Below, one piece after another: positions 16,442 to 24,974 of a DNA stretch of 50,646 nucleotides. Under the pieces are notes generated by a model. It had not been told where the DNA came from, did not search any database, and was given only the letters and a program-made list of their open reading frames with translations. Both the position numbers and the translations under genes were made by a program. Positions within the stretch are counted from its first letter, which is position 1, and every line of letters begins with the position of its first letter. The stretch spans positions 1-50,646 of the forward strand of contig NZ_OCNJ01000018.1 of the NCBI RefSeq assembly GCF_900230255.1, in the 5' to 3' direction. The stretch comes from Caenispirillum bisanense. GTDB taxonomy: Bacteria > Pseudomonadota > Alphaproteobacteria > Rhodospirillales > Rhodospirillaceae.

Positions 16442-17119
16442 TCAGGCGAGGCCGCGGTTGCGCGCCTCCAGCGCCGCCTCGGCGCGGGAGGAGATGTTGA
16501 GCTTGGCGTAGATCGCCTTCACGTGCGACGCCACCGTGTGCTCGCTCAGGCCCAGCAGGCGCGCCGCCTCGCCGGTGCGCAGGCCGCGGCCGAGCAGGGC
16601 CAGCACCTCCGTCTCGCGCGGGGTCAGGGCGTCCGTGGGTGTCTCGCAGGGCTGGGGTGGCGCTGGCGGGCTGCGGAAGTGCGCCAGCAGCCGGCGGGCC
16701 AGGGCCGGCGACAGGGGCGGCTCGCCGTCGTGGATGCGGCGCAGGTAGCCGGCCATGGTCTCCGGCGGGTGATCCTTCAGCAGATAACCTTCCGCGCCGG
16801 CCTGGATGGCCCCGAACAGGTGGTCGTCGTCGTCGAAGATGGTGGTCACCACCGTCAGGGCGGGGGGCCGGGCGGTGGTCAGTTCGCGCACGAGATCGAG
16901 GCCGGAGCCGTCGGGCAGGCCGATGTCCACCAGGGCCACCAAACGGCCGGCGCCGGGCTCGGCGCGACCGTCGACCCACCGCCGCGCCGACGCCAGATCG
17001 CCCACCGCCGTCACCGGCAGGCCGGGAAAGGCGCGGCCCAGAACGTCCACCAGCCAGGTGCGGGTGTAGGGTTCGTCCTCGACCACCAGGCCGGCCGCGG
17101 GCGCGGCCCCGGGCATCAT
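16442..17119 (-). CDS. NarL/LuxR-family response regulator
   Basis: 225 residues. The receiver domain is residues 10-125, with acidic pair E14/D15, phospho-acceptor D65 (LVDIGLPDGSG), a Thr in VVTTIF and Lys in YLLKD. The C-terminal LuxR-type helix-turn-helix is LTPRETEVLALLGRGLRTGE with SEHTVASHVKAIYAKL. The ATG at 17119 overlaps the stop of the histidine kinase gene (ATGA), so the pair is a coupled two-component system. Target genes are unknown; the autotransporter divergent to the kinase is a candidate. Confidence 0.93.
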   Translation of the reverse strand: MMPGAAPAAGLVVEDEPYTRTWLVDVLGRAFPGLPVTAVGDLASARRWVDGRAEPGAGRLVALVDIGLPDGSGLDLVRELTTARPPALTVVTTIFDDDDHLFGAIQAGAEGYLLKDHPPETMAGYLRRIHDGEPPLSPALARRLLAHFRSPPAPPQPCETPTDALTPRETEVLALLGRGLRTGEAARLLGLSEHTVASHVKAIYAKLNISSRAEAALEARNRGLA

Positions 17120-19341
17120 GCCGCGCCCTGCAGAGCAGCGGCCGGCGCGGCGCCGGAAACGGGCAGGGTGACGGCGAGGCGTACGCCCGGCCGGGCGTCG
17201 TCGACGCGCACCGCGCCGCCGGCCTCCTCCACCCGCCGCCGCAGGCCCGCGAGGCCGTGCGAGCCGGGCTTCGCCGGCGCGTCGGCGGGGGCCGGCAGGC
17301 CGCGGCCGTCGTCGGTGACGGACAGGTGCAGGGCGCCGTCGGCCAACGTCGCCCCGACGCTGACCCGGCCTGCCTCGGCATGGCGCAGGGTGTTGCTGAC
17401 CGCCTCGCGCACCACGGCGGTGACGGCGCGGCTGACGGGGTAGGGCAGGGGCACGTCGGCGGCCGCCGCCGCACCGTCCAGCGGCCAGTCGAGGGCGAGG
17501 CCGGCGGCCTCCAGCCGGCGCGCCGTCTCGTGCCGCAGGTCGGCCAGCAGGTGGTCGAGCGGCATGCGGCTGCCGTTCAGCCCGCCGACGATGGCGCGGA
17601 TGTCGGCCGTCGCCTCGCGGATCATCTGGCGGGCGCCGGCGAGGTCGGGCTGGTGCAGGGCACCGAGCAGCCGGGCGCCGACGTCGTCGTGCAGGTCGGC
17701 GGCGATGCGCAGGCGTTCCGCCCGCGCGCCGGCGGCATGGGCGTCGCGCCCGGCCTCGGCATGGGCCATAAGCTCGATCAGGCGCACGGCCATGGCGCGG
17801 TGCGCCGGGGCGAACAGGGCGCGGCCGCCCCACGGCAGGCGCAGCAGGATCGGCCCGGCGTCGGCGACCGGCGGCAGCAGCATCTCCAGGCCGTCGTGAC
17901 GCACCGTGACGGCCTCCGGCGGGGAGGCGTCGGCCGGCGGGGCGGTCAGTTCCAGCGGATCGAACAGGCGGCGCAGCAGCGCCCGCCACGCCTCGGCGCG
18001 CTCGCCGGGGGAGACGCGGAAGGCGACCTCCATGACGGCGGCGAAGAGTTCGTGGTCGGCCAGACTGTGACGGCGCACCATGCGGCGCCACAGGAGGTCG
18101 CGCAGGGGCAGGTAGAGGAAGCCGACGATGACCAGCGCGATACCGAGCGCGATGCCGCGGTCGACGTGCAGCGCCAGGATGAGCAATGCGTCCAGCGCGA
18201 TGAGGGCGCCCAGGCCGAGGGTCGCCAGCATGACGCGGAAGGCCCACTCGCCCATCTCGAACAGGCGGTAGCGCCGCAGGCCGAGGGCGAGGCCGGCGTG
18301 GATCAGCAGGAAGAAGCCGAAGGCGTAGCCCTGCTCCAGCGGCGGCTCGCCGCCCAGCAGCTGCGGCAGCGACACCAGGCTGACGAAGGCGCCGGCGCCG
18401 AGGATCACCGACAGGCCGAGCCAGCGCAACGCCGCCCGCCCCACCGGATCGCGCCGCGTCGCCCACCACTGGGCGCCGATGGCGGCGACGATGCACAGCA
18501 TCTCCACCGCCGTCGCCAGATGGCCGCCCTGCGCCGGCGTCTCGGGCAGGCGCAGTACCGTCGCCACCAGCCAGGCGCCGAACACGGCCATGGGCACCAG
18601 CAGCACGACCGGCGGCACGAGGCGGCGCGGGTAGCACAGGAAGACGCCGATCATGGCGGCGCCGAAGGTGAGGGCGCCGGTGACGTTGACGTCGGACAGG
18701 ATGCGGAACAGCAGCCCGTCGAGCGCCGGACTGCGGCTCGTATAGACGGCGGCGGCGGTCGCGAAACCCAGCATGCCGAGGCCGGCGAGCGCGAACATGC
18801 GCGCGCCCCAGTCGCCGCGCCGCAGGGCCCAGACCCAGCAGCTCAGCAGCAGGCCGAGCACGCCGACGGCCACCTGGAACCAGTATTGCGCCGGCAGGTC
18901 GCCGAGCGGCCGGGCGGCGGCCGGGGCGACGACGGCCCAGCTCTCGCCGCCGCCGTCGTCGGCCAGCAGCAGGCGTACCGGGCCGGCCCGCAGCAGGGCG
19001 TCCAGCCGCGTATGGCGATCGAACAGGGCGGCCTCGGCGCCGTAGGTCTCCAGTTCGTCGGGCTCGGGCGTCAGATCGGTCGCCGTCAGCGTCAGCGTGT
19101 CGCCCTCGCCGCCGCCGGCGGGCGCCACGGCCAGCACGCGGGCACCGACCGGCAGCGCCGCCGCCGGCCCGTCCGCCGCCACCGCCGCGAGGCGGACACC
19201 GCCGTCCTCCGTCGCCTCGAGGGTCACCCCGAGCCACGGCTGCACCACCAGCAGGCGCGTCGCCGCCGCCGCCACCGCCAGTCCCAGCAGCAGCGCCGCC
19301 GTCATCGCGGTGAGCGGGCTTCCCCGTCGCCACAGCCGCAT
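17116..19341 (-). CDS. Multi-pass sensor histidine kinase with N-terminal PDZ-like domain
   Basis: 741 residues. TM1 at about 12-30 leads to an extracytoplasmic segment (35-130) whose pattern GVTLEATEDGGVRLAAV, GARVLAV resembles a PDZ-like fold. Next comes a bundle of about seven hydrophobic segments (150-405), then a HisKA_3 dimerisation helix with H551 in IAADLHDDVG, and an HATPase domain (VREAVSNTLRHAE, VTDDGRGLP, GLAGLRRRVEEAGG). It phosphorylates the adjacent NarL-type regulator. GGGGAGA 8 nt upstream sets ATG 19341. The signal is unknown; the PDZ-like part suggests peptide or envelope-protein sensing (inference). Confidence 0.9.
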   Translation of the reverse strand: MRLWRRGSPLTAMTAALLLGLAVAAAATRLLVVQPWLGVTLEATEDGGVRLAAVAADGPAAALPVGARVLAVAPAGGGEGDTLTLTATDLTPEPDELETYGAEAALFDRHTRLDALLRAGPVRLLLADDGGGESWAVVAPAAARPLGDLPAQYWFQVAVGVLGLLLSCWVWALRRGDWGARMFALAGLGMLGFATAAAVYTSRSPALDGLLFRILSDVNVTGALTFGAAMIGVFLCYPRRLVPPVVLLVPMAVFGAWLVATVLRLPETPAQGGHLATAVEMLCIVAAIGAQWWATRRDPVGRAALRWLGLSVILGAGAFVSLVSLPQLLGGEPPLEQGYAFGFFLLIHAGLALGLRRYRLFEMGEWAFRVMLATLGLGALIALDALLILALHVDRGIALGIALVIVGFLYLPLRDLLWRRMVRRHSLADHELFAAVMEVAFRVSPGERAEAWRALLRRLFDPLELTAPPADASPPEAVTVRHDGLEMLLPPVADAGPILLRLPWGGRALFAPAHRAMAVRLIELMAHAEAGRDAHAAGARAERLRIAADLHDDVGARLLGALHQPDLAGARQMIREATADIRAIVGGLNGSRMPLDHLLADLRHETARRLEAAGLALDWPLDGAAAAADVPLPYPVSRAVTAVVREAVSNTLRHAEAGRVSVGATLADGALHLSVTDDGRGLPAPADAPAKPGSHGLAGLRRRVEEAGGAVRVDDARPGVRLAVTLPVSGAAPAAALQGAA

Positions 19342-19524
19342 GGTGTCTCCCCTTTCGTGCCCCCGCATCGCCGAAAGTATTAGGCCCGAACGGCTCGGGG
19401 ACAACGGCTTTTTGTGCCGTCTCCCCAGTTCGGGGGATACTGCCGCCGTCATCCCCCATGGTACCCCGGACCCATCGAAACGCGGCGGGCGGGGGCCCGC
19501 ATCGCAAACCCGGGGGTGTGGCAC

Positions 19525-21159
19525 ATGGTATCGAAGGTTCGCGGCGCGGCTGCGGCGGTAATCGTCTTCACGGGGCTGACGGCTGTCGGCGGCGCCGCGC
19601 AGGCGCAGACCTCGTCGGTGGTGACGCGGCCCGACGGCACGCAGATCCAGACGACGGTGTTCAGCCCGACGTCCATCCGCATCAACATCAGCGGCGGCCC
19701 GGACTACACGTCGTCGCCCATGGAGGTGAACTACACCAACATCTCCTACGGCGCCGGCGAGATCGTCTACCAGGGCACGTATACGTACAAGGGCGTGACC
19801 GAGCCCATCAACTGCCGGGTGAACTCGGCGACGGGCGCGGTCAGCGGCTCGTCGGCCTGCCAGAGCAGCCTGGGCACCGGCAGCAGCAGCTCCACTGCCA
19901 CCACGACCTCGACCACGAGCACGACCACCCAGACCGGCTCGACCGCGACCACGTCCAGCACGGTCACCACCACGGCCGGCACCACCACCGTCGTCACCAC
20001 CACCAACACCGCCACGGCCGCCAGCCAGGGCCGCGACTGGGTGAAGTCGGGCGTCCTGCAGTCGCTGCTGCCGGGCGACGGGGTGGCGCGGGTGGTGGAA
20101 AGCCTCGCCGCCGTCCAGACCGCCGGGCTCGACCCCTTCTACGAAGCCGTCGCCGGTCTCGCCACCAACACGCAGCGCGCCGCCGCGGTGAAGCAGCTGC
20201 AGCCGGTGTCGCCCGGGGCGCAGATCACCAGCGCCGTCGCCACCGCCCAGGCGGTCACCGGCACCGTGCTCGGCCGCACCACGACCGTGCGCGGCGGCAC
20301 CGGCGTCTCCACCGGCGACCTCACCCGCGGCCTCGGCGTCTGGGTGCAGCCCTTCGCCTATAATGCCCGCCAGGACATGCGCGACGGCCAGGACGGCTAC
20401 GAGGACACCACCTACGGCGTCGCCATCGGTGCCGACACGGCGGTGGCCGACAGTGTCCGCGTCGGTCTCGCCCTGTCCTACGCCTCGGCCGACGTCGACG
20501 GCCGCGACGCCTCGGTCGGCGACACCACCGACGGCTCCAGCGGCCAGGCGACCCTCTACGCCCAGTACGAGGGCGAGGCGGTCTACGTCACCGGCCAGGT
20601 CTTCGGCGGCCTGAGCGCCTACGACGGCCGCCGCCGCATCGCGCCGCTCGGCAGCGTCGCCGATGCCGACTACGACGGCTGGCAGGCCGGTGCGCGGGTG
20701 GATGCGGGCATGCCCATCGCCCTCGGCTCGGGCTGGCAGGTGACGCCCATGGCGGGCCTCGCCTACGTCCATACCCACATCGACGCCTACACGGAAACCG
20801 GCGCCGGCGCCCTGAACCTGACCGTCGGCGACCGCAGCAACGACGCCCTGACGGCCTCGCTCGGCGGCCGGGTGGCGGTCGACCTCATGGCCGACGGCTT
20901 CACCTGGACCCCCTACCTGCAGGGCATCGTCAGCTACGACCTGATCGGCGAGCGGCCGGAGACCACCAGCCGCTTCGCGGCGGGCGGCGCCAGCTTCGTC
21001 ACCCAGGGCGCCGATCCGGCGCGACTGGGCGCCGATCTCACCGTCGGCCTCGAACTCATGACCGACGGCAACCTGTCGGTGGACGCCGCCTACACCTTCG
21101 GGCTGCGCCAGGACTACCGGGCGCATGCCGGCGCCGTGCAGGTCCGCATGGCGTTCTGA
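19525..21159 (+). CDS. Autotransporter with Thr-rich linker
   Basis: 544 residues. A signal peptide (1-27, cleavage after AQA) is followed by a small passenger (28-112) with two cysteines (C97, C112) able to form a disulfide. Then comes a striking Thr/Ser-rich linker (113-165) and an outer-membrane beta-barrel from about 268 to the end, starting GVWVQPFAYN and closing with RMAF, the terminal aromatic typical of BAM substrates. The passenger has no recognised enzyme motif. The stop overlaps the start of the next gene (TGATG). It is divergent from the histidine kinase. Confidence 0.88.
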   Translation: MVSKVRGAAAAVIVFTGLTAVGGAAQAQTSSVVTRPDGTQIQTTVFSPTSIRINISGGPDYTSSPMEVNYTNISYGAGEIVYQGTYTYKGVTEPINCRVNSATGAVSGSSACQSSLGTGSSSSTATTTSTTSTTTQTGSTATTSSTVTTTAGTTTVVTTTNTATAASQGRDWVKSGVLQSLLPGDGVARVVESLAAVQTAGLDPFYEAVAGLATNTQRAAAVKQLQPVSPGAQITSAVATAQAVTGTVLGRTTTVRGGTGVSTGDLTRGLGVWVQPFAYNARQDMRDGQDGYEDTTYGVAIGADTAVADSVRVGLALSYASADVDGRDASVGDTTDGSSGQATLYAQYEGEAVYVTGQVFGGLSAYDGRRRIAPLGSVADADYDGWQAGARVDAGMPIALGSGWQVTPMAGLAYVHTHIDAYTETGAGALNLTVGDRSNDALTASLGGRVAVDLMADGFTWTPYLQGIVSYDLIGERPETTSRFAAGGASFVTQGADPARLGADLTVGLELMTDGNLSVDAAYTFGLRQDYRAHAGAVQVRMAF

Positions 21160-21998
21160 TGGCCGCGGTCCGGCCGCTGCTCGCCCTGGCCCTCGCCGCC
21201 GCCCTCGCGGGCTGCGGCGGGGCGGCGGAGCGCCACGCCGCCGCCGAGGGGATCGCCCGATCGGGCGGTCTCGTCGCCGGGCGGGTGGCGGCCGGACCTT
21301 TCGATCTGGCGCTCTGGCAGCGGCCGGGTCGTGCCGAGTCGGTCACCGTCTACATCGAGGGGGACGGCTTCGCCTGGGCCGAGCGCGGCCGGCCGTCGCC
21401 CGACCCGACGCCCTACCGGCCGCTCGCCCTGGACCTGGCGGTCCGCGACCCGTCGCCGGCCGTCGCCGTGGTGGGGCGGCCGTGCCAATACCGCGCCGGG
21501 GCGGCGCGGCCGCAGCCCGCCTGCGACGATGCCCGCTGGTGGACGGGCGCCCGCTTCGCGCCCGAGGTGGTCGCCGCCGTGGGGGCGGCGGTGGATCGCG
21601 CCAAGGCGGCGGCCGGCGCGACGGCGGTACATCTCGTCGGCTATTCCGGCGGCGGTGCCGTGGCGGCCCTGGTGGCGGCGCGGCGCGACGACGTCGCGTC
21701 CCTGCGCACGGTGGCCGGCAACCTCGATCCCGCCTGGGTCAACGCCCGCCACGGCGTCGACCCCCTGCGCGGCTCCCTGTCGCCTCTGGATGTCGCGCCG
21801 CGCCTCGCGCGCCTGCCGCAGACGCATTTCGTCGGCCGCCGCGACGCCGTGGTGCCTCCCGAGACGGCCGAGCGTTTCGTGGCCGCCCTCGGCACCGGGA
21901 CGTGCGCCCGCGTGGTGGCGGTGGAGGCCGACCACCACGACGGCTGGATCGAGGCCTGGCAGCGGCTCGTCGCCTACCCCTCCGCCTGCGCGCCGTGA
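21159..21998 (+). CDS. Lipoprotein alpha/beta hydrolase
   Basis: 279 residues with a lipoprotein signal (lipobox LAGC, acyl-Cys C19). It has an alpha/beta-hydrolase fold: VTVYIEGDGFAW (oxyanion strand), nucleophile elbow GYSGGG with S163, RRDAVVPPE carrying the likely Asp and EADHHDGW with the catalytic His. It is probably attached to the envelope and acts in the periplasm. The ATG overlaps the autotransporter stop by one base, so the two are translationally coupled and may work together. Substrate unknown. Confidence 0.85.
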   Translation: MAAVRPLLALALAAALAGCGGAAERHAAAEGIARSGGLVAGRVAAGPFDLALWQRPGRAESVTVYIEGDGFAWAERGRPSPDPTPYRPLALDLAVRDPSPAVAVVGRPCQYRAGAARPQPACDDARWWTGARFAPEVVAAVGAAVDRAKAAAGATAVHLVGYSGGGAVAALVAARRDDVASLRTVAGNLDPAWVNARHGVDPLRGSLSPLDVAPRLARLPQTHFVGRRDAVVPPETAERFVAALGTGTCARVVAVEADHHDGWIEAWQRLVAYPSACAP

Positions 21999-22093
21999 GG
22001 CGGCGGCCCCTGTTGCGCCGAGACATCGGGCGGCGGATCGGCTAAGACTGTCGGCCGTTTCTTCATCGTCCTGCGTTTCCGGAGCTTCCCGCC

Positions 22094-22963
22094 ATGCCGC
22101 GTCCGCCGCGCCGTCCCGCCGGTCCGCCCCGTCCGTTCCAAGACGGCCGCTCGGCCGCCGGCCCGCGCCGCCGCTCCGGCCCCGTCGGCGGGCGCGAGCG
22201 GGAGAAGCGCGACGCCTCCGACTTCGTGCGCATCACCGGCCTGCCGGCGGTGGCGGCGGTGTTCGAGCGCGACCCCGAGCGGGTGGAACGCCTGTTCTTC
22301 GAGCCGCATCTGGCCGGCAAGGTCGGCCCGTGGTCGCAGCAGATGGCGGCGCGGCGCCGGCCCTATCGCATCGTCGAGGCCGACGAGCTGGCCAAGATCG
22401 CCGGCACCACGCTCAACGGCGGCATCGTCGCCGTCTGCCGCCCGCGCGACGTCCCCCGCTTCGACGTCGAGGCCGCCAAGGGCTGGGCCAAGACGGGCAA
22501 GCCGCTGGTCATGCTGGACGGCATCGGCAACCCGCACAACCTGGGCGCCATCGTGCGCACCATGGCCTTCTTCGGCCTGGAGCACCTGGTGATCTCCGAC
22601 CACCCCGGCCAGGCCGGCCTGTCGGAGGCGGCCCACCGCGTGGCGGAAGGCGGGCTCGAATGGGTGTCCCTGTGGCGGGCGGAGCGCATGCCGCTGGTGC
22701 TGCGCGACCTCAAGCGCAACTGGCTGACCGTCGGCACCGCCCTGCAGGACGGCCCGTCGCCCACCATCGCCGACCTGAAGGCCACCGCCAAAGCCGCCGG
22801 GCGCCCGGTGGCCCTGGTGCTCGGCAACGAGGAAGACGGCCTGCCGCGCGACACCCTGAAGGCCTGCGAAAAGATCCTCACCCTGCCGGGCACCGGCCGC
22901 GTCCAGTCCCTCAACGTGGCGGCGACCGCTGCCATCCTGGTGCACGCCTTCACGGCGGGGTGA
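22094..22963 (+). CDS. TrmH/SpoU-family RNA methyltransferase
   Basis: A 289-residue SPOUT methyltransferase acting on rRNA or tRNA ribose 2'-OH. After a basic, Pro/Arg-rich leader of about 40 residues comes a substrate-binding domain (RITGLPAVAAVFE). Then follows the knotted SAM domain: motif 1 NPHNLGAIVRT, motif 2 LVLGNEEDGLP, motif 3 RVQSLNVAATAAILVHAF. The exact target is not decidable from sequence. GGAG at 22081 supports the start. Confidence 0.92.
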   Translation: MPRPPRRPAGPPRPFQDGRSAAGPRRRSGPVGGREREKRDASDFVRITGLPAVAAVFERDPERVERLFFEPHLAGKVGPWSQQMAARRRPYRIVEADELAKIAGTTLNGGIVAVCRPRDVPRFDVEAAKGWAKTGKPLVMLDGIGNPHNLGAIVRTMAFFGLEHLVISDHPGQAGLSEAAHRVAEGGLEWVSLWRAERMPLVLRDLKRNWLTVGTALQDGPSPTIADLKATAKAAGRPVALVLGNEEDGLPRDTLKACEKILTLPGTGRVQSLNVAATAAILVHAFTAG

Positions 22964-22967
22964 GCGG

Positions 22968-23366
22968 TCAGGACCCGTGCGCGCGCTCCGGCGCTGCCAG
23001 CGGGTACTCGCGGATCAGAACCTCCGCCGGCAGGTCGAACTGATCGTGCAGGGCTCGGATCATGTCCAGGCTGAGGCGTCGGCGGCGGTTGAGCACTTCC
23101 GACACGCGACCCGAAGGCCCGAGCGCCGGCTCGAGGTCCCGACGGCCAAGCCCGCGGGCCTCCATCAAGTGTTCGAGAAGGGCGATGGGGTCCGGCGCCT
23201 CTATCGCGTGATGACGCGCCTCATAGGCCTGAACCAAGGTGACGAGGACGTCCAGCGTCTCGCCTTCGGGCGAACCGGCGGGTGCCGTCATCAGCGTTTC
23301 GATCTGGCGCAGGGCCGCCTCGTAGTCGGCTTCGGTGCGGATGGGATGAACCGTGACGACCGTCAT
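22968..23366 (-). CDS. higA: HigA-type antitoxin
   Basis: 132 residues. The N-terminal part (ADYEAALRQIETLM) is typical of HigA-like antitoxins of HigB/HigA modules in Proteobacteria. The C-terminal helix-turn-helix includes LMEARGLGRRDLEPALGPSGRVSEVLNRRR. ATG 23366 overlaps the toxin stop by 4 nt, so the toxin gene comes first, the HigBA order. Confidence 0.9.
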   Translation of the reverse strand: MTVVTVHPIRTEADYEAALRQIETLMTAPAGSPEGETLDVLVTLVQAYEARHHAIEAPDPIALLEHLMEARGLGRRDLEPALGPSGRVSEVLNRRRRLSLDMIRALHDQFDLPAEVLIREYPLAAPERAHGS

Positions 23367-23659
23367 ATGCTCTCGACCTCTATGGCATCGTATTCCGAAT
23401 GACTTCCGACGAACCGGACGTAGACGGTGCGGCGAGGGTAGTTGATCCAGGCGACGAGCCGGTACTTGTTGCCCGCGATGTTGAAGACGACCCGGTCGCC
23501 GACGAAGCTCGCGGTGCGGTATTGGCGCTTCACGTCGGCCGGCCCGGACCAGTCGGCCGCAGTGACCACCGTGTGCCACGCCTTGAGCGGCTGTTCGCTG
23601 TCCTCACGGCCGGGCTGCTGCCAATGGCGTCGCAGCGTGCTGAGCGCGATGATCCTCAC
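23363..23659 (-). CDS. higB: HigB-type mRNA interferase toxin
   Basis: 98 residues from a GTG at 23659 (MRIIALSTLRRHW), matching the usual start of this family. ADVKRQYRTASFVG, RVVFNIAGNKYRLV and YVRFVGSHSEYD are the core of the HigB/RelE-fold ribosome-dependent RNase. The antitoxin follows with a 4-nt overlap. Upstream, CTCCC/GGGAG (23674-23688) forms a small inverted repeat that may be part of the autoregulatory site. Confidence 0.92.
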   Translation of the reverse strand: MRIIALSTLRRHWQQPGREDSEQPLKAWHTVVTAADWSGPADVKRQYRTASFVGDRVVFNIAGNKYRLVAWINYPRRTVYVRFVGSHSEYDAIEVESI

Positions 23660-23718
23660 GGCAGTCTAGCGTCCTCCCGAAATGGGAGCAAGCCTCGCCG
23701 TCGGCAAGGCCGGCCGCC

Positions 23719-24348
23719 TCACCCCACATCTCCCGTCGCCGCCAGGGTCACGCCCGCCGCCTGCATGGTCGCCAGGGCGTCGGCCAGGGTACCGGGCATG
23801 TCGACGGCGCGGCAGGCGTCTTCGATCAGCACGGCGTCCAGGCCCAGCGCGCGGGCATCCTGCGCCGAGTAGTTGACGCAGAAGTCCGTCGCCAGCCCGC
23901 ACAGGAAGACCCGCCGGATGCCCTTGTCGCGCAGCCAGCCGCCGAGGCCCGTCGGCGTGCGGCGGTCGTTCTCGAAGAAGGCGGAATAGCTGTCGACGGC
24001 CGGGTTCATGCCCTTGCGGACGATCATCTGGGCGGGGCGCGTCACGAGGTCGCGGTGGAAGGCCGCGCCCGGCGTGTCCTGCACGCAGTGGTCGGGCCAC
24101 AGCACCTGCGGGCCGTAGGGCAGCTCGATCACGCCGAAGGGCTCGCCGCCGTGGGTGGAGGCGAAGCTGGCATGGCCGGCCGGGTGCCAGTCCTGCGTCA
24201 GCACGACGGTCGCGAAGCGCTCCATGAGGGCGTTGCACAGCGGCACCACCCGGTCGCCCTCGGCCACGGCGAGGGCGCCGCCGGGGCAGAAGTCGTTCTG
24301 CACGTCGATGACCAGCAGAGCGTCGGTCGCGGTGGGGACGAGGGACAT
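23719..24348 (-). CDS. pncA: Nicotinamidase (PncA type)
   Basis: A 209-residue cysteine hydrolase converting nicotinamide to nicotinate in NAD salvage. The catalytic triad is D15 (VIDVQNDFCPGG), K112 (VRKGMNP) and C157 (ATDFCVNYSA). Metal ligands D53 and H55 (TQDWHP) and H87 (WPDHCVQ) are all present, which favours true nicotinamidase over a generic isochorismatase-like protein. AGGAGG is 8 nt upstream. Confidence 0.93.
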   Translation of the reverse strand: MSLVPTATDALLVIDVQNDFCPGGALAVAEGDRVVPLCNALMERFATVVLTQDWHPAGHASFASTHGGEPFGVIELPYGPQVLWPDHCVQDTPGAAFHRDLVTRPAQMIVRKGMNPAVDSYSAFFENDRRTPTGLGGWLRDKGIRRVFLCGLATDFCVNYSAQDARALGLDAVLIEDACRAVDMPGTLADALATMQAAGVTLAATGDVG

Positions 24349-24377
24349 GGCGGCGCCTCCTGAAGACGACGGAAGGG

Positions 24378-24932
24378 TCACACCGGCAGCGGCCGGATGG
24401 GGATGACGTTGCGGTGGTCCTGCACCTCCACCGCCGCCTGCGCTTGCCGCAGCGGGGCGGCGTCGAGGGGGCGGAGGTCGGCTACCGCCTCGCCCTCGGC
24501 CAGGGCGTAGGAGACGCCGGGCGGCCAGCGGCCGATCTGGGTCGCCACCGCCTGGCGCAGGTGGAGGGGCAGCAGGGTTTCCAGGTCGCCGCCCTCGCGC
24601 TCCGCCTGCTGCATGGCGGCGGGGGTGACGGCGCTGGCGAGCGTGCCAAGTTCCTCCAGCCCCTCGGCCAGCGCCACCGCATCCACCCCGCGCACGATCA
24701 CACCGAGCAGCGGCCGGTCGAGCATCAGAAGCTCGCCCGCCGCCTGCCACGTGAAGACGCCGCATCCCGGCTCCAGCTCCGGGTCGGGCAGGCCGGCGAG
24801 GTGGCGCAGGTAGGCCACCGCCGCCGGATCGGCCCAGCTTTCCCACAGCGACCCGGCGAGGCCGCGGCCGAGCGTCACCTCCCGCGCGAGGCGGGCGGCG
24901 ATGCCGATGGAAGGGGCGGGGCCCGTGGTCAT
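24378..24932 (-). CDS. Unknown protein (184 residues)
   Basis: No family recognised. It is a soluble, mostly helical protein with a short motif RNVIPIRPLPV at the C terminus. The N-terminal part mentions no signal peptide. It lies 29 bp upstream of pncA on the same strand and 42 bp downstream of the crotonase-fold gene, so the three may form one transcript. Confidence 0.7.
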   Translation of the reverse strand: MTTGPAPSIGIAARLAREVTLGRGLAGSLWESWADPAAVAYLRHLAGLPDPELEPGCGVFTWQAAGELLMLDRPLLGVIVRGVDAVALAEGLEELGTLASAVTPAAMQQAEREGGDLETLLPLHLRQAVATQIGRWPPGVSYALAEGEAVADLRPLDAAPLRQAQAAVEVQDHRNVIPIRPLPV

Positions 24933-24974
24933 GGTGCGGCGATCCTCGGCCGGTCGGGGCGGCGTGTGGGGGCG

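Noticed and set aside
17116..21126. 1336-codon minus-strand frame covering the autotransporter and the kinase
   Set aside because: Only its last 741 codons, after a ribosome binding site at 19341, encode the kinase; the upstream part is antisense to the autotransporter.
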